A DNA stretch of 64,000 nucleotides from an uncultured Lachnospiraceae bacterium. GTDB lineage: Bacteria; Bacillota; Clostridia; Lachnospirales; Lachnospiraceae. Positions 62,487 through 64,000 of this stretch are shown piece by piece; within the stretch, counting starts at the first letter, position 1; each line of letters begins with the position of its first letter. The notes beneath the pieces were generated by a model that saw nothing but the letters and a program-made list of their open reading frames with translations, did no database searches and was not told the DNA's origin. The DNA lies in the NCBI GenBank assembly GCA_910585345.1, contig CAJUDS010000001.1:173008-237007 (forward strand), in the 5' to 3' direction. The position numbers were made by a program, and so were the translations under genes.

Positions 62487-62966
62487 TTATTTATGGTATG
62501 GCTGCCCGTTGGCAATCCGGTATCCCCGGTAAATCTGTTCAAACAAAATCACCCGCATCAACTGATGCGGAAACGTCATATCTGAAAAACTGATCTTTAA
62601 GTCCGCCCTCCGGCTGACCGAAGTATGGAGCCCCAGGGAACCGCCTATCACAAACTGGATATGACTTTTCCCCGCAACGCCTGCCTTTTGCAGCACATTG
62701 GAAAAAGCGACCGAATCCATTTTTCTGCCTGTAATTTCCAGTGTGATCACATAAGCGTCCGGACGGATTTTGGAAAGCAGCCGTTCCCCCTCTTTTTTCC
62801 GTACCTGTTCTTCCTGCGCCGCACTGGCTCCCTCCTTCGTCATCTCGTCCGCCACTTCCACCACTTCCGTCCTGCAGTAGGCGGAAAGCCGTTTTCTGTA
62901 TTCCGCCACCGCTTCCCGGTAAAATGCTTCCTTCATTTTTCCCACGCAGACAATCGTAATCCGCAT
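62487..62966 (-). CDS. rlmH: 23S rRNA (pseudouridine-1915-N3)-methyltransferase
   Basis: A 159-residue SPOUT methyltransferase. MRITIVCVGKMKEAFYREA at the N-terminus, LEITGRKMDSVAF, FVIGGSLGLHTSV and the C-terminal FPHQLMRVILFEQIYRGYRIANGQPYHK are the knot signatures. It methylates pseudouridine 1915 of helix 69. The preceding gene encodes a small membrane protein. Confidence 0.96.
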   Translation of the reverse strand: MRITIVCVGKMKEAFYREAVAEYRKRLSAYCRTEVVEVADEMTKEGASAAQEEQVRKKEGERLLSKIRPDAYVITLEITGRKMDSVAFSNVLQKAGVAGKSHIQFVIGGSLGLHTSVSRRADLKISFSDMTFPHQLMRVILFEQIYRGYRIANGQPYHK

Positions 62967-63001
62967 ATCTTCCGCTCCTTCTTCGATACATTCTGTTATT
63001 T

Positions 63002-63424
63002 TTACGGTTTGCCCGCCGGAGAAGAAAAGAGCTTCATCAGCATTTCCGCAATTTTTTCAATTGGCTCCTGCGCCATCTCTTTATGCTCTAACAGAAATTC
63101 CCATTTCCCATCAGTATTTCTGCGTATTTTAATATGGGTGCGCAGCAAAAACAATACCGCGATGAAAACCCCTATTTCTGTCAGACCGGGAACGGCATAT
63201 GTACCGGCCCCCTCCATATTTTCCGCATAGTCATCCGCCATAGCGGCCACTGCCGGATCTCGCGCCGCCAGCTCTAAGACCGCCTCCGCCAATTCCCCGG
63301 GACACTCGGTTTTTGGCAGCACATCCTTCCAATCGGCCTCAAATGCCGCATACGCAGGATCCTGCTGCGCCAATGCCCGCAGTATATGCTTTTTTACTTG
63401 TGCGGAACGATAACAGCCGTTCAT
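63002..63424 (-). CDS. Small membrane protein of unknown function, coupled to a TPR protein
   Basis: About 140 residues. The start is MNGCYRSAQ, whose ATG overlaps the stop of the TPR gene (ATGA), with GGAGGAGG upstream. An acidic helical N-terminal part (LAQQDPAYAAFEADWKDVL, LAEAVLELAARDP) is followed by one probable transmembrane helix (GLTEIGVFIAVLFLL) and a basic tail of about 50 residues. I do not recognise the family. Translational coupling suggests it works with the TPR protein, for example as its membrane anchor or partner. Confidence 0.75.
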   Translation of the reverse strand: MNGCYRSAQVKKHILRALAQQDPAYAAFEADWKDVLPKTECPGELAEAVLELAARDPAVAAMADDYAENMEGAGTYAVPGLTEIGVFIAVLFLLRTHIKIRRNTDGKWEFLLEHKEMAQEPIEKIAEMLMKLFSSPAGKP

Positions 63425-64000
63425 TTCATTTCCTCCTCCAAATTCTTTTTGACCAGTGCGATTACTTTCGGCGATGCCTGTTCTTCCAGACGCTTCTGCA
63501 GAAAAGGCGCCTTTGCTGCCGGAGCGCTGCATAACAGATGGCAGTAACCGTGAACGGCAATTGTAAAGCGCTCACTGTCATCCAGCCGTTCCAGTATGGA
63601 AATTGACCGCAGATAAAAGTCTGCGGCGGCCGAAAAATCTCTCTGTTCCTGCGCAGTCATGCCAAGCTGATAGTAGGTGCAGGCGGCTCTGTACTCGTCT
63701 CCTTCTCTTTTCTCGATTTCCAGGCACTTTTGATACCACCGCTTTGCTGTCGGAAATTCCTTCCGTTTCTGGGCAATCATGCCAAGCTGATAATAGGTAC
63801 CGGCTGCGTTATGCTCATTTTTCTGGCTTTCATTGATCGCCAGAGACTTTTTGTACCATTCTTCCGCCGTCCCAAAATCCCCTTGTTCCTGTGCAGTTAC
63901 ACCAAGCCGATGATAGGTACGGGCCGCATCATACGTATTCCCCTCTTTTTCCGAAGTCTCCAAAGATTTCCGGTACCACGCCTGCGCCGCTGCGAAATCC
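63421..64000 (-). CDS. Tetratricopeptide-repeat protein (5' end beyond window)
   Basis: The frame is open through the window edge, so the N-terminus is missing and the methionine at 63963 is internal. At least three and a half repeats of 40 residues with the pattern YYQLGMIAQKRKEFPTAKRWYQKCLEI are visible. The 40-residue unit is that of TPR arrays found in signalling and NTPase proteins. A C-terminal helical cap without repeats (residues from FTIAVHGYCHLLCSAPAA) closes it. TPR arrays of this kind accompany effector or NTPase domains in many regulatory and defence proteins, which would lie outside the window. Confidence 0.8.
   Translation of the reverse strand, partial: DFAAAQAWYRKSLETSEKEGNTYDAARTYHRLGVTAQEQGDFGTAEEWYKKSLAINESQKNEHNAAGTYYQLGMIAQKRKEFPTAKRWYQKCLEIEKREGDEYRAACTYYQLGMTAQEQRDFSAAADFYLRSISILERLDDSERFTIAVHGYCHLLCSAPAAKAPFLQKRLEEQASPKVIALVKKNLEEEMK

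Noticed and set aside
1..64000. CRISPR arrays, rRNA, tRNA or insertion sequences
   Set aside because: Read through both strands by eye; no regularly spaced repeats, tRNA cloverleafs, rRNA segments or transposases were recognised.

Overview
The window looks like a chromosomal segment of a spore-forming gut-type Clostridia, most probably Lachnospiraceae. This is inferred from gene content and order (mutS-mutL-miaA, radC-mreBCD-mrdA-minCDE-rodA-mgsA, yqfC-yqfD-phoH-ybeY, aroB-lspA-rluD, HlyD-like/yggS/sepF), from strong AGGAGG-type ribosome binding sites and from moderate GC. Every gene I could support is on the minus strand, so the window reads as a chain of operons transcribed from right to left. 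I see no rRNA, tRNA, CRISPR array, transposase or integrase.

Left edge (1-2.1 kb): a secreted transglutaminase-like protein runs off the window. It is followed by about 1.4 kb without a convincing gene. That stretch is packed with perfect hairpins, a GTAGTCA heptamer repeat and a palindrome, and resembles the transfer or replication origin, or the end, of a mobile element. 2.1-7.4 kb: an ECF sigma factor, a membrane-anchored probable anti-sigma protein, two FtsX-type permeases and a MacB-type ATPase. An 86-bp inverted, diverged copy of part of one permease lies between permease and ATPase. 7.7-11.2 kb: a NhaC-type antiporter, a PurO-type IMP cyclohydrolase and a monofunctional AICAR transformylase. 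11.3-16.4 kb: a cytidylate-kinase-like protein, a Cache chemoreceptor, and CstA translationally coupled to a small unknown protein.

16.5-32.7 kb is the cell-envelope and division core: rluD, lspA, aroB, sepF, yggS, an orphan HlyD-like adaptor, a small P-loop protein, a D,D-carboxypeptidase, mgsA, rodA, minEDC, a very long PBP2, mreDCB and radC. 32.8-55 kb carries a PLP lyase, miaA, mutL, mutS, miaB, proA, a folate cyclo-ligase, DUF896, proB, two flavoproteins, a BofC-like exported protein, a SpoVB-like flippase, ybeY, a degenerate HD membrane protein, phoH, yqfD, yqfC and a VanW protein. Many of these genes are packed with ATGA overlaps.

55-64 kb: a cytosolic fusion of ferredoxin, [FeFe]-hydrogenase-like, 4Fe-4S and chemotaxis-signalling domains; a ~230-bp imperfect palindrome; nth; a strong promoter plus terminator that define an orphan ~100-nt RNA; an amino-sugar operon (nanE, a frameshifted PTS EIICB gene, an RpiR regulator) with a palindromic operator candidate; a DUF2461 protein; rlmH; and a TPR protein coupled to a small membrane protein at the right edge. 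The best candidates for undescribed biology are the hairpin/iteron array near 1.0-1.4 kb, the hydrogenase-like chemoreceptor, the palindromic element beside it and the orphan RNA near 58.2 kb.
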